Source: Babylonia areolata
Taxonomy: Eukaryota > Mollusca > Gastropoda > Neogastropoda > Buccinidae
DNA: 64,000 nt
Direction: 5' to 3'
Assembly (NCBI RefSeq): GCF_041734735.1
Contig: NC_134883.1
Location: 5,690,200 to 5,754,199, forward strand
The notes under the pieces: generated by a model
Databases searched by the model: none
Told to the model about the DNA's origin: nothing
Seen by the model: the letters and a program-made list of their open reading frames with translations, nothing else
Made by a program: the position numbers and the translations under genes
In this document: in pieces, positions 1-10,290 of the stretch
How positions within the stretch are numbered: the stretch's first letter is position 1
Layout of the letters: every line of letters starts with the position of its first letter

Positions 1-9
1 TATGTGTAC

Positions 10-95
10 ACACGCATAAGATCAAATGCGCACGGTAAGATCCTCTATTCCATGTCAGCGTTCGGTGGTATATGGAAAGGAGAACGAGGGAACGT
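10..95 (+). mobile_element. fragment of tRNA-derived SINE (family A), 3' body only
   Basis: The stretch with AAGATCAAATGCGCACG and CCATGTCAGCGTTCGGTGG matches the middle-to-3' body of the full-length SINE copies at 17514, 17951, 26391 and 28391. The tRNA-like head is missing, because the window starts inside the element or the copy is 5' truncated. Divergence from the full copies suggests an older insertion. Confidence 0.5.
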
Positions 96-569
96 GGGTG
101 TGAATGGGTGAAGGAGGCACTGAGACAGACGGGTATATTTCGCCACATCCAAAGGCCATAAGTAACCCCCACCCCCCTTCGGAGGAGCAGCAGCAACAGC
201 ATCTTCATTCTCAGTTGTAAAATACAGATGAAACAAGTCTGACATGTAGCTTTTCATACCTTAATCTAATACTAAATGGGGTGGGCGGGGGGGTGTGTGT
301 GGGAGGGGGGGGGGCGAAGACCCAAGCATACGGACATGTGACAGACGAGGAAAAGGAGTGATGGAGATACGATCAGTGCACACTGTACCTACCTTGTGTG
401 TATGAAGGCAGTGTCTGAAATCGGAGGACACTCAGCCGCCTGGTCACGTGCTATGGTTATGCCGGGAGGGACGGAGGCTGGATCAAAAGCAGGTGTTTTG
501 TTTTCACCATGGCTAAAAAGACTAAGTAGACAGTACAGAGAGGGAGGGACGGTAGGGGGCGGAGGGGGG

Positions 570-625
570 GAGGAGAGACACAGACAGACAGACAGAGAGA
601 GACAGACAGAGAGAGACAGACAGAA
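570..625. repeat. (GACA/GAGA)n purine-rich simple repeat
   Basis: The stretch is imperfect GACA and GAGA tandem units following a G-rich tract at 541-572. Reading frames over it are low-complexity and not considered coding. Confidence 0.8.
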
Positions 626-867
626 GGGGTTGGCAACAAACAGTTCATCAGAGCGCAAGAAAACTAGCAATGAAATGTGCTTCCTTAAGTGATTTAAAAA
701 AAAAAAGAAGATAATATCCACACAAAATGTTGCATGCAAACCTCAGACAATAGAACATAAAAATAATCTAAGATGACAGGCGCAATGAGCACCTGAGATA
801 CTATCCTTTGTAAACAATTTGCATATCAAAAGACATATGAAAACATTTGTGCTTATATTTAAAGGTG

Positions 868-973
868 CCCGTTCAGCCACATAACCGTTATGTCAGAGGT
901 CCGTTATACCACAGGACCGTTATGCCACAGGTAAAGCCAGAGGCCCGCTATACCACAGGCCTGTCATGCCACA
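868..973. repeat. short degenerate minisatellite (CCGTTATGCCACAGG units)
   Basis: Units of about 16-22 bp with the core CCGTTATRCCACAGG recur five to six times with substitutions, ending in a poly-A run at 978. No gene is visible around it. Confidence 0.6.
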
Positions 974-1274
974 ACTTAAAAAAAAAAAAAATCAGTAATC
1001 TGGTAGTGCTGCACGTGCTTCGATTACTCTCAATTCCGAATTAACCATGGGCTTGCTACTAGTACCTTCCCCTTTCCGTAGTTTCTATCAATCGAGTCTC
1101 TTAAAGGTATGCACAGATTGTTGTCTCTCATCTAAAACAGTACTTTCAGCGGATGATTGTGATACCAGTCACAACCCAGCAATACTGGACCGTATTAGTC
1201 AGGGTGTGGTCAGGCAAAAGGACGCTGAATCAGTTCTGGGAAGCTGTCAGCTGCCTTGACTTTCATTGATGCTT

Positions 1275-1730
1275 CAGATCATGCAAATGTATCTGCCAAT
1301 ACAATGTCCGTGAGGGTCTGGGTTCGAATCCTGGTCTCGCCCTTTCAGGCGTGAGCGTATAGTCATTCCTTTGAGACAAACCGAGGTCAAGTGTGTAGTA
1401 CACACCCCTCTGTGTGACTGGCGGAGTGAACGTCCACACCTTTTTGTGAACACAGCTATTTCCGTCTTGAGGGGGGAAATCGTGGGTATTGCATGCAGTA
1501 CGCATTTTGCGCAATGAAAAAAAAAAAAAACATGGCAAAAGAATAATTGTTGTCCTCCGTCAAAATTTTGTAGAAGAACTCTGCTGTTAGGTATGGGGAA
1601 ATGCATGCGCACATTGCCTGACAAGTGCGTGGGGTTATGCTGCTGTCAGGCATCTGCGTAACAGATGTGGTGCAGCGTATATGATTTGTCCAACACAGTA
1701 AAGCCTCCTTGAGAAACTAACTGAAACGTA
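1275..1730 (+). mobile_element. tRNA-derived SINE (family B), diverged copy
   Basis: A box-B-like GGTTCGAATCC lies at about 1321-1331 in a tRNA-like head. The body contains GTTGTCCTCCGTCAAAATT and the tail contains CAGATGTGGTGCAGCGTAT followed by CTCCTTGAGAAACTAACTGAAAC. The same modules occur at 2930-3190 and 52635-53045, and the tail alone occurs reversed at 6985-7110 and 29597-29710. The shared order shows one dispersed family. I could not define a target-site duplication. Confidence 0.65.
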
Positions 1731-1979
1731 TCATGCAAAACTGTGCTGTGCCTGGCAGTAGGCCTTCATGTCAGGCATTTCTGCCAAGACACCATTGCCA
1801 AATAAAACATCAGCATACCAAACTATTTTTATCAATGGTTATTTCTCTTTCTTCCTATCGCGAAAGCATAGCGTCTTCTGTCACTTCAAGTTGTTTGTTG
1901 CAAGCCATGTCCTTTCTTCTTTTTTTTTTTAATCGAGATTCCACTTGTAACAAATAGTACTCCCTTCTTTTCCTTTCTT

Positions 1980-2062
1980 TTCAGGAGGAGAGCAGCCCGA
2001 ATTTCACACTGTACAGAGAAACCTGTTGTGACAAAAGTGTAATGCAATATATTACAATACCA
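1980..2062 (+). repeat. dispersed repeat D (GAGAGCAGCCC...CTGTTGTGAC), SINE-tail-like
   Basis: The block GAGAGCAGCCCGAATTTCAC ... CTGTTGTGACAAAAG is followed by degenerate TACAATA units. The same block occurs at 39370-39445 and 40782-40990, each time followed by an ACAAT-type pentamer tail. It is likely the 3' end of another SINE family. Confidence 0.5.
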
Positions 2063-2326
2063 CAATCACAGGCTATCGCCAACAGCACTACCTAATAGTG
2101 AAATACCTCTTGCGCAATCCGGAATTAAAAGAAAGCAAGAAAACATTTCTGATATATTTTCGAAGCGTTACTGCCTTTCCCCAGTACTGTAGTAGTACAC
2201 TGTATCATTCAGGAACCGGAAGAAAGCTCTCGGATCCATGGTAACTGGTGAAGGTCCAAGGTCTGACCGAGTCACTGCGATTAGTGTTGGTTATCCTATT
2301 ATTGGCCCTCGGTTGCTGCTCTCACA

Positions 2327-2408
2327 GTCGTCGTGGCCGAGTGGTTAAGGCGATGGACTAGAAATCCATTGGGATCTTCCCGCACAGGTTCGAATCCTGT
2401 CGGCGACG
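2327..2408 (+). tRNA. tRNA-Ser (anticodon AGA)
   Basis: This is an 82-nt type II tRNA gene. The acceptor stem GTCGTCG pairs with CGGCGAC over seven pairs with one G-U wobble, followed by discriminator G. Box A reads TGGCCGAGTGGTTAAGGCG and box B reads GGTTCGAATCC. The anticodon arm ATGGA-CTAGAAA-TCCAT places AGA at 2360-2362. A variable arm of serine type follows. No intron and no encoded CCA are present. A run of T starting at 2409 forms a canonical RNA polymerase III terminator. Complete stems, unlike the SINE heads elsewhere in the window, support a real gene rather than a SINE-derived relic. Confidence 0.92.
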
Positions 2409-2420
2409 TTTTTTTTTTTT
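2409..2420 (+). terminator. poly-T RNA polymerase III terminator of tRNA-Ser
   Basis: An uninterrupted T run begins directly after the discriminator base of the tRNA gene. Four or more T residues are sufficient for Pol III termination in animals. Confidence 0.8.
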
Positions 2421-2433
2421 CTTTTCTTTTCTT

Positions 2434-2435
<2 letters not shown>

Positions 2436-2474
<39 letters not shown>
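2436..2474. repeat. (TG)n microsatellite
   Basis: A pure TG dinucleotide run lies just downstream of the tRNA gene. Confidence 0.9.
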
Positions 2475-2477
<3 letters not shown>

Positions 2478-2927
2478 CGTGGTGTATGATTTTATATTTT
2501 TTTGTTCGTTTGTTGTTGTTTTGTTCTGTGTTCATTGTCTGTTTCTATGGTTGGTTTGCTGGTGTTTCTTTTTTTCTTTTTTCTTTTTTGTTTGTTTTTA
2601 GTCTTTCTTGGGGATGGGGAGGGGGAAGCCTTCTAAGCATCTTTCATTCTGATCATATTTTAATACATTAGCTTGCAGTTGCAGCTAGCGACGCCCAAAG
2701 AGGAGCTACAAAAATTACCTCAAGCCAGCCTTAAATGGGCAAATCTTCGGACGTGGCGGTTTCAAACTTCAACTGCTGATAGTATTGAAGCTTCTTGAGT
2801 TCGGATACACAAATCGAGATGCGTCTGCCCCTGCCCGTGCTTGCTGGTGTTCCATACCCGGCATCCAACCGTATGTGTGCTTTGTCTTTTGGCTCTGGAG
2901 CCACATGCGTGACCACCGATGATGGCA

Positions 2928-3190
2928 CGAGGAGGTGGCAGAATGGTTAAGACGTTCATCTGCCAATACACAGTCCGTGAGGATCTGGCTTTAGCTTCCG
3001 CTGGAAAATCAAACTGAGCGTCAAGTCAATCGGATAAGACGATAAACCGAGGTCCCGTGTGCAGCATGCACTTGTCACATTGAAAAAGAACCCATGGCAA
3101 CAAGAGTGTTGTCATCTGGCAAAACTGTGTAGAAGAAATCCACTCTGATGGTTAAACAAATATAGATAATTATGCATGTACTCAAAGCCG
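2928..3190 (+). mobile_element. tRNA-derived SINE (family B), 3' truncated
   Basis: The head GGTGGCAGAATGGTTAAGAC is a box-A-like start. It is followed by CCGTGAGGATCTGG, then a body with GATAAACCGAGGTCCCGTGTG and GTTGTCATCTGGCAAAAC, as in the copies at 1275 and 52635. Box B is degraded here, so this copy is probably not transcribable. It ends near TATAGATAATTATGCATG without the conserved tail. Confidence 0.65.
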
Positions 3191-3255
3191 TGATGGGCAA
3201 AGCGCCTAGTGTGGGCGTTTTGCCCCAGCATTTCGGGCATTTTGCCCCTCGATCT
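3190..3255. repeat. palindromic GGGCGTTTTGCCC repeat, cluster 1
   Basis: GGGCAAAGCGCC, GGGCGTTTTGCCCC and GGGCATTTTGCCCC occur within 65 bp. Related clusters are at 5657-5745 and 5975-6020. Confidence 0.6.
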
Positions 3256-3360
3256 ATCTAAAAACTTAATACTCAAAAAAGGTATAAATGACGTTGCATT
3301 TCGATTGTAACTCAGGGCCTACTTCAGTAAATTGGCAATGCTTATAAGCTTTATTCATTA

Positions 3361-3380
3361 CTCTCTCTCTCTCTCTCTCA
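3361..3380. repeat. (TC)n microsatellite
   Basis: A short CT-dinucleotide run. Confidence 0.85.
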
Positions 3381-3879
3381 TCACTGTCACACAACCTTCA
3401 TTCTTTCAGCTTATCACTCCACCTCCAGTAATCACACAGACACGCTCTTTGTCTAGACAATTCTATTATGATCACGTCAAAAGCAAATTCTACAGTAAAA
3501 ATGATCAACAAAACAGGTTGCAAACCTCCCCCTCCCTCTCTGTCTATCTGTCTCTCTCTGTGCAAGCTTGAGAATCCGGGTTTGCAAATCAATCAGTGTC
3601 ACTAGAATCGCAGTTAGGGCAGACAAACTGGACAGATCTAGGGGTACGTTCTTCATGCACCCATTGGAGGCACATATAAGTTGCTGCACCCACACCTCAC
3701 GAGGAATTGTGCGACTGTATGGCTGAGGACAGTATATGTATAAGCTTATATCACAGATTGAGATAAGTTTACAGTTGGACAAACAGCAAAGTGAGAGCTG
3801 TATTATCAATGGTTTCTCCAATGCACTGGGAAATCACTTACAGCTTAGTCTTTTGTGAAGGACTATGACTCTCAAACTA

Positions 3880-4112
3880 GGAGGCAAAATTGCACTGGCT
3901 CTTCGGGGGCTGGTTGGCCTTTGGGAACCGTCCCAACGCCAACTGTCCTGAAACCCCTTTGGCCGAGAAAGTGGGGATGTAACTTGGGCAAGACACTCTC
4001 CAGTATAATAAAATTCTAGCCCAGATAGTCGGGACAGCAGTTACCTCCTCTGCTGTTCTGATGGTCATCGTCGGAAACAACTGACTGTCATACATGGCTG
4101 ACGACATATTAA
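3880..4112 (+). repeat. dispersed repeat C (probable SINE 3' region)
   Basis: The block includes GGCAAAATTGCACTGGCTC, GGCAAGACACTCTCCAG, CCCAGATAGTCGGGACAGC and GGTCATCGTCGGAAACAACT. This module order resembles a widely dispersed molluscan repeat as I remember it. No second copy is in this window, so the family call is from memory and tentative. Confidence 0.4.
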
Positions 4113-4477
4113 ACAGAACCAATCATCTTCTTCCTTGTTCACCTCTTCCAGTTTTCTTTTGGCGGTTCTTCCAGATTTCTTCCTTGTATCAGTCGTGCTG
4201 CTCTGCTGCTTAGGTGACATTTATTTCCTGGAAGAAGTCTTCTTTGCCGAATGAGTTGCATTGTCATCTACATTCATTCACCAGATAGTTTCAGGTGCAT
4301 TGTCTAGGCCAGAGCGGTGTCAATACAGCTCATGAACATCTGGAGCTCCAGAGTGCTGTACAAATAAACTAAAGATTCGGTTTCTCAATTCCAACGTGAA
4401 GTATGCGCTGTTGTGTGGTACTGGGTGATGGAGGATGAAAAAAGAATACATTTTATACATTTTACAAAGTGCCGATA

Positions 4478-4840
4478 TTCATCAACAGCTGTCTGAGAAG
4501 AATCCCCCAGATCCACTGGCAACACAAGATCAGCAACGTCTACCTATGGAAGAAGACACTATTGTCAGCTGAAAGGATCTGGAGGAAGAAACTGAGGATG
4601 GATCAGGCAAACGCTGCGACGAAAATCATCGTCTAGCATCACAAGACAGGCTCTGACATGGAACCACCAAAGGAAGAAAAAGATATGCTGACCGAGAAAA
4701 TACTTGACGAAGACACCTCCAGGCAGGCACCAAAAAGATGGGCCTTACCTCGTGTCAGACAGGCAAGAACACAGCTAGGATAGGGGATTGTGGAGGTCTG
4801 TTGTTGACAGCCTACACTCCAGAAGAGATGAAAGGCCTCA
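4478..4840 (+). mobile_element. LINE 3' fragment: C-terminal end of a non-LTR reverse transcriptase ORF, decayed
   Basis: Frame 4478 reads FINSCLRRIPQIHWQH, then KISNVYLWKK, followed in another frame by SITRQALTWNHQRKKK. This matches the conserved C-terminal tail of LINE ORF2 proteins, whose usual form is INxCLRRIL-IxW ... ISNxxLW ... RQALTWNPQGKRKRGRP. After this the sequence ends in unrelated DNA, so only the last ~120 codons remain. At least two frame changes and one in-frame stop separate the blocks, so the copy is dead. The clade cannot be fixed from this part alone. Confidence 0.6.
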
Positions 4841-5656
4841 GTCGTCTTTGCCTGTTTCTCGAGAATGTTTGCTGTGTACGGTGGAGATGTTATGATGGCC
4901 ACTGATTCTGCTGTTTGTATACCCACTGGCCTTTCGAATGTCAGTTTTTGGAGAGGAAGAATGGTGCTCATCTGCTGACTGGAATACAATGAAGGCCCAG
5001 ATGCTACATGTGGTTTTGGGAATGGGCAGCCATTTTGTTGATTGTTCTGAAGGCGGTGTATCTGCACGTAAACCTCCCCCACTTCTCCCTCACTCACACA
5101 CGCACGCATGCATGAATGCACTTTGCCCTTTACGGTGCAATAAACTACCTTTGAACAGCATGGCTCGCGTTGGGAAACTAATGGTGAACCCAGTCTTTTT
5201 CCAGTGTTAAGATGCGAAATGAAAGATGCCGTATGCCTTTTTTGTCCGCGCAAGATACATACTCTTGAGTAAAAATGTATGTTCCCCTCTATTTGTACAG
5301 ATTCCCTTCAAATTTCAAGATCCAGTCGCTCTGTTCAAACTCATCGCTTGGTAGGATTATTAGAATAAGAATTTATATAACGGAATGCTTAAAGATCGTA
5401 ACTGTGTAACTGCAAGGTTACCTCTAGCAATAAAAAAAGCACCAATGTATAGTGTGTGGTTGAATACCCTGTTGTTGCTATCGTCTTTGCTTTGTTCAGA
5501 TGGGTCTTATGGCCTGTAAAACTGAATATTTCATTTTTATATGTTGCGTGAATGCACAAGTACAGCAGTGCTGCTTTAAACTATCAAGAAAAACACTTGC
5601 AGAAGTCAGAGAGAAGCACAAAGAAAGACTGAGTTCACCATCGTTTCCAAATCACA

Positions 5657-5745
5657 GGGGGCAAAACGCCCAGTGAAGGGGCAAAAGGCCCACTGGTAGG
5701 CGTCTTGCCCCAACATCTTGTGGGCGTTTTGCCCCAGTTTGAAAA
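5657..5745. repeat. palindromic GGGCAAAACGCCC repeat, cluster 2
   Basis: GGGGCAAAACGCCCA, GGGGCAAAAGGCCCA and GGGCGTTTTGCCCCA occur in both orientations within 90 bp. A related degenerate copy lies at 5975-6020. Confidence 0.65.
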
Positions 5746-6032
5746 CACTTAGATTATAGAATTTCCAGGAAAAAGTAAAGGAGAAATATCAGTTTCGACG
5801 CTACGATTCAACGGCTGACACATTCCTGACACAGAACAATATCATGGAATAATTTTGCTTTGAATGAAGAACAGACACTGGTATCGACATTATCGTGTTG
5901 GGGTGTGTTTTCCCGGCTGTCAAGTGGAAACGGTATAAGTGTCATTGGCTAGCTGTATACCATGATCTTCGATATTTTGGGGGTGGGCGTTTGACCCCGA
6001 CTGGGCTTCTTGCCCCGATTTACCCTACATAT

Positions 6033-6089
<57 letters not shown>

Positions 6090-6092
6090 AAG
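6033..6092. repeat. (CA)n(TA)n compound microsatellite
   Basis: A CA run passes into a TA run. Confidence 0.9.
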
Positions 6093-6213
6093 TTTATGTG
6101 TGCGTTTGAGTATAAATTCTTGACATGTGTTTGGAAACAGAATCTAACAGTAATAATAACCTGTGTAAAAGCACCATGTAAGCTTAACAAGAGCGCTCAA
6201 TCGCTTACAACCA

Positions 6214-6277
6214 CTGCACGCACGCACGCGCGCGCGTGCGCGCAAACACACACACACACATACGCACACACACACAC

Positions 6278-6356
<79 letters not shown>

Positions 6357-6362
6357 GACAGA
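6214..6362. repeat. (CGCA)n-(CA)n-(GA)n-(CAGA)n compound microsatellite
   Basis: Short CGCACGCGCG and CA tracts are followed by a long GA run from about 6281 to 6340 and a CAGA run. Apparent reading frames across it are artefacts of the repeat. Confidence 0.9.
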
Positions 6363-6983
6363 GTAATGGAAAAGTGATTATAGGCTGACTGGTGTATGGT
6401 TCTGTATATAATTGATATGCAGTTTGTCAACTTTTGTAGCTATATTTTCATGGACATTGATCACACACAGAATCTTGTTGAAAAATTAATTGTCCACAGT
6501 TCATGTTACCAGAACAAAGAATTCAATGTACCGTAAAAATATGGAGTGTACTGAAGCTGCCCATGTACCTCGGGATATTTTGGATTGATTTTCCAGGTGC
6601 TTATATAATTATTATGTTTGATGTTCGGAGTTTAGTGTTACCTACGGATGTGGATTTTTTTACCTGGCGAAGTAAAGCGTTGACCCCCCCCCCCCCAGTA
6701 AACTAGGGATGCGGAGTTGCTTTTTAAAAAATAATAATAATAATTATTATTATTATTTTTTTTTTTGGTATACCTTCCTGTGGTTGTGGAGGGTCGATGC
6801 ACCGGAGTGTTGAAACTTGATGTGGAATGCGAATCAGTGTTCGCGGCGCACCAGGAAATGACGGTAAAATGTAAGTATATCATGTATCCCGGTGATGTGG
6901 AATGCTTTTCATACACGGAGTGAATGTCCACGCTGCATACTACACCTATGATAACACGGTCATACGCGGTGCTGGGACGATGT

Positions 6984-7112
6984 CAACAGTTTCAGTTTCA
7001 GTAGCTCAAGGAGGCGTCACTGCGTTCGGACAAATCCATATACGCTACACCACATCTGCCAAGCAGATGCCTGACCAGCAGCGTAACCCAACGCGCTTAG
7101 TCAGGCCTTGAG
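6984..7112 (-). mobile_element. SINE family B tail, reverse orientation
   Basis: The segment contains CAGTTTCAGTTTCAGTAGC, CAAGGAGGCGTCACTGCG, then ACACCACATCTGCCAAGCAG and CTTAGTCAGGCCTTGAGG. It is the reverse complement of the family B 3' module seen at 1600-1730 and 52910-53045. Only the tail is present. Confidence 0.6.
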
Positions 7113-7442
7113 GGATGTCAACAAGCTAGTTCACTGACGACCATGAAGAATCCGTGTCAGTGACCCCGGCAATATACTCTTCAGCACTGATGCCGGCCGG
7201 GGCTCAGCTGAGGTCATCTGGCTGGACACAAAGACCGATACAGTGCACTGGTTGTGGATGCGGTGCGGTCCATCCCCACCGGCTGCAGGGACGCCGCACA
7301 AGTTGCGGTGCATAATTTTATGAACCGTGACTAGACACCTCAGTACACGTGCAGAGATCCCGGTAACTTCCAGTAGACACGCGACCAAAAGATCAATCTT
7401 TTTCTTCTTTTTTTTTCGAGGGCAGTAAGTACGCTTATGCTG

Positions 7443-7570
7443 GCACACACATACAGACACACTCACACACACACACACACACGCACGTACGCACGCACAC
7501 ACACACACACACACACACACTCACATACACACACGCACACACACCACTGATCTATGCACGCGCGCGCACG

Positions 7571-7614
<44 letters not shown>

Positions 7615-7640
7615 ACACACACACACACATAATTATATGC

Positions 7641-7678
<38 letters not shown>
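7443..7678. repeat. long interrupted (CA)n microsatellite
   Basis: Several CA runs are separated by short CG/TG-rich interruptions. Cys/Val-rich frames on the opposite strand are repeat artefacts. Confidence 0.95.
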
Positions 7679-7679
7679 A

Positions 7680-10210
7680 TTTTAAAACTCGCACAAATCT
7701 TGCTCTCGTGAGATTTAATGAAATGACAAGTCTGTCATAACGGACAGAAGACTTACACTCCCATCAGTTTCACAGCGGACAGCAAGGGATCATATCATCA
7801 ACAAAACCTTGGTAATGCGCCTAAGTACACTTACGTGCTTGGGACTAATATTGTTAATTATGCTGTTACGCCATAAGGTGTGCCATTATCACAGAAAGAA
7901 AAATTAAGATTTAAGATGACGCCGTGTTCCGATCCATCGTTTTCATTTGCTCCAGGTGTGTCACTTGTCAAACACTTCGTTACCTGCCCTTGCTGTCCCA
8001 GTTTGGACACAAATGGCGGACAGGTGAGCCACCATTCTGTTTTTTGTTTAAAAACGGATTATGATGAAGTTTGCGTTCTTTTATCGTTCACTCCATGGAG
8101 TGAGATAGCACCTTAAAACACATAATATTAACAGCGATTTTAAGTGTGTAACATGTGCAAGGTGTTAGTTACCAAAATTGTTTTATTGAGTTTGTCAAAG
8201 TTGCTTCCGGGGTACGCCACCATTTTGTAATGTTTGAAAAGTCTGCTCTTGACGGATATATTTCAGGTTTTGGTCATTTTATACTGCTAAATTGTGTTAA
8301 ACAATACGACTATTAGAATAACTGTTTATGCGACTAGGTACTATGGGTATTTTTCATTGACGGCTTTGTCGACCGTCTATTTACAGTGATGCGGTTTACT
8401 TACGCTGACAAGTTTACTGCGAAACCCGGAAATGCGGAAAAGTCGAAGAATGAATTACTGCATTTTCAGTGAAAGAAATAGAAAAGGGTATTAGGGACTT
8501 GTAATTATCTTTGCATAAAATCGCAGGTTACATTTTATTTACTAACTTTATGTACTTGTTTAATTCAAGGTTGGAGAAGAGTTTCAGCTACAGTAAACAA
8601 CACAGCAGGGTTCGCATTGATGTGCACACCAGTGATTTGACTTGCACGTCTTTACTTAAAAGAAAGAAAGAAAGAAAAAAAAAATACAATACAGACTTGA
8701 TATGTTGAAGTTAAACAAAGAAGTCTGTTGGACCAACTGCACCAGTGGGCCTGTCACTTTAGTTTCAAATCACTATTCAGTCCGTCGATCCATGATCGGT
8801 TTGCAGCGAGCAGCACAACATCGGACCCAAATAATTAACGGATGTAACGTTCCATTTTCGTTCAGTGAAAGTCTGTGCGCACTTCAGTTCCGGCGTTTCA
8901 GGAATATTGCGGGCTTTTCTTGATTCTTGAGTTTGCTGTCGCTGTCGGCATGAACGTTTCACTGATACTGAGTGATAAACCCTGTCTTTAGACTTAGTGA
9001 CAAAAAAGTCCAAGCAGGAATCAAACTCATGACCCACAGATAAGTCACCCCAACACCATTACCAATGAACTCCCACAAATTTTTTTAAATTACTGACGAA
9101 TACCCTCAGAAATTACCGGTTGTTTATTTCTTACCATATTGTCATAAATGACATTCTCGTTGGGATCTAGCGAAGCACCAAGCTTCATATTGATCAAGGA
9201 TCGATGCCCACCTAGCCCAGCTACTTCTATCCACTGTCACAGTATCACATTTTCTGTTAAGACATTTTCATTATTGATCACATGTCATGCATGTATTTTC
9301 AGAGCAGTTGGCAGAAACTAACGTCATCACAATGATAGATCTAACATCACAGAGATCCAGTGTGTTTTATTTTTCATTTGACTGGGATGTGTGATACTGT
9401 ATTGACAACCAGTCAGTATGTGCATTGCATGACGTTGGTCATAGTTCCTAAGCTCATGTTTCTCCATTGCTGCTTGCATTGTCTGTCATGTATGTTATAC
9501 TTGGAATGGACAGCAGAAACAAATGCTTTGACCATGGTCCTGCCTCACACTGGTTGTGGTCATGTGGATCACAGAATATGACTCGGTATAATATGATATA
9601 TATAGTGAATCTTCCTTGATGGCAGGTGAAGGGGTAATGAAAAGGTGTGAATAGAAACTTTGAACTAAACTCAAGGTCTCCAACTGGAACATTTGATTTC
9701 TAGATTGTCTGATGCAGGTTTTGTTACACTGTTTATTCACACAAAATAGTCCTTTTCTAGTGCTTTTAGTACAGATACTGATAATGTGACACACATAATG
9801 ACCTATAGTATATTGATCAAGTGCTGACTCTTGTACTTCAACTGTTGAAGAGAGTGTAACATGTACAACTTAAAAGTGTCTCAGGATGAAGGTAAATGTT
9901 GTGACTATCCAGTGACATAGAAGGCAATGAAATGGCTTCAGATTTAGTCAAGTCAAAAGCTGTGCTTTCTGGTGTTATAATCTATATTAAGATAAAGGCC
10001 ACAAAACATTTAGATTTGAATTGGTGTCAATCTGGTTATGGAAATTTCAGCATTGATAACTTTCTTACATAACGCGTCTGAATAGAAAAGATGTTTTTAC
10101 GAAGTTCTAGGAATAGGTCAGTTTGTTTTATCTAAGTTAGAAGTTTTCAGCATTCTTTTAAAATCCGATATTGATAATGTTGTGCATGTAAAAATAATGT
10201 TTTTTTTTTT
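7680..10210. other. unique, AT-rich upstream region of the neuroglian gene; no gene found
   Basis: I see no coding exon or recognisable repeat here. A splice-donor-like CAG/GTGAGC at 8019-8024 follows ATGGCGGACAG and could be the end of a non-coding first exon. If that were spliced to 10214, the ATG there would make a four-codon upstream ORF that stops before the main start codon. Transcript evidence is required to place the promoter. Confidence 0.3.
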
Positions 10211-10213
10211 CAG

Positions 10214-10290
10214 ATGATGTGAATTAATTGCAATGAGGGAGACACTGACAACATTGTTCTGTTTGACCCTGGTGGGTCAAGTCCTTGCAG
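10214..10290 (+). CDS. Nrg: neuroglian coding exon 1: 5'UTR end and signal peptide
   Basis: The acceptor TTTTTTTTTTTCAG precedes 10214 and the donor GTGAGT follows 10290. The start ATG is at 10233. It encodes [19 protein letters not shown], a typical secretory signal with predicted cleavage after VLA. The exon ends in phase 1. Because an acceptor lies upstream of the ATG, at least one non-coding exon should exist further 5'. Confidence 0.8.

Noticed and set aside
4639-5253. 204-codon frame on the minus strand
   Set aside because: Its 3' part is antisense to the LINE fragment and it has no recognisable domain, so the + strand reading explains the region better.
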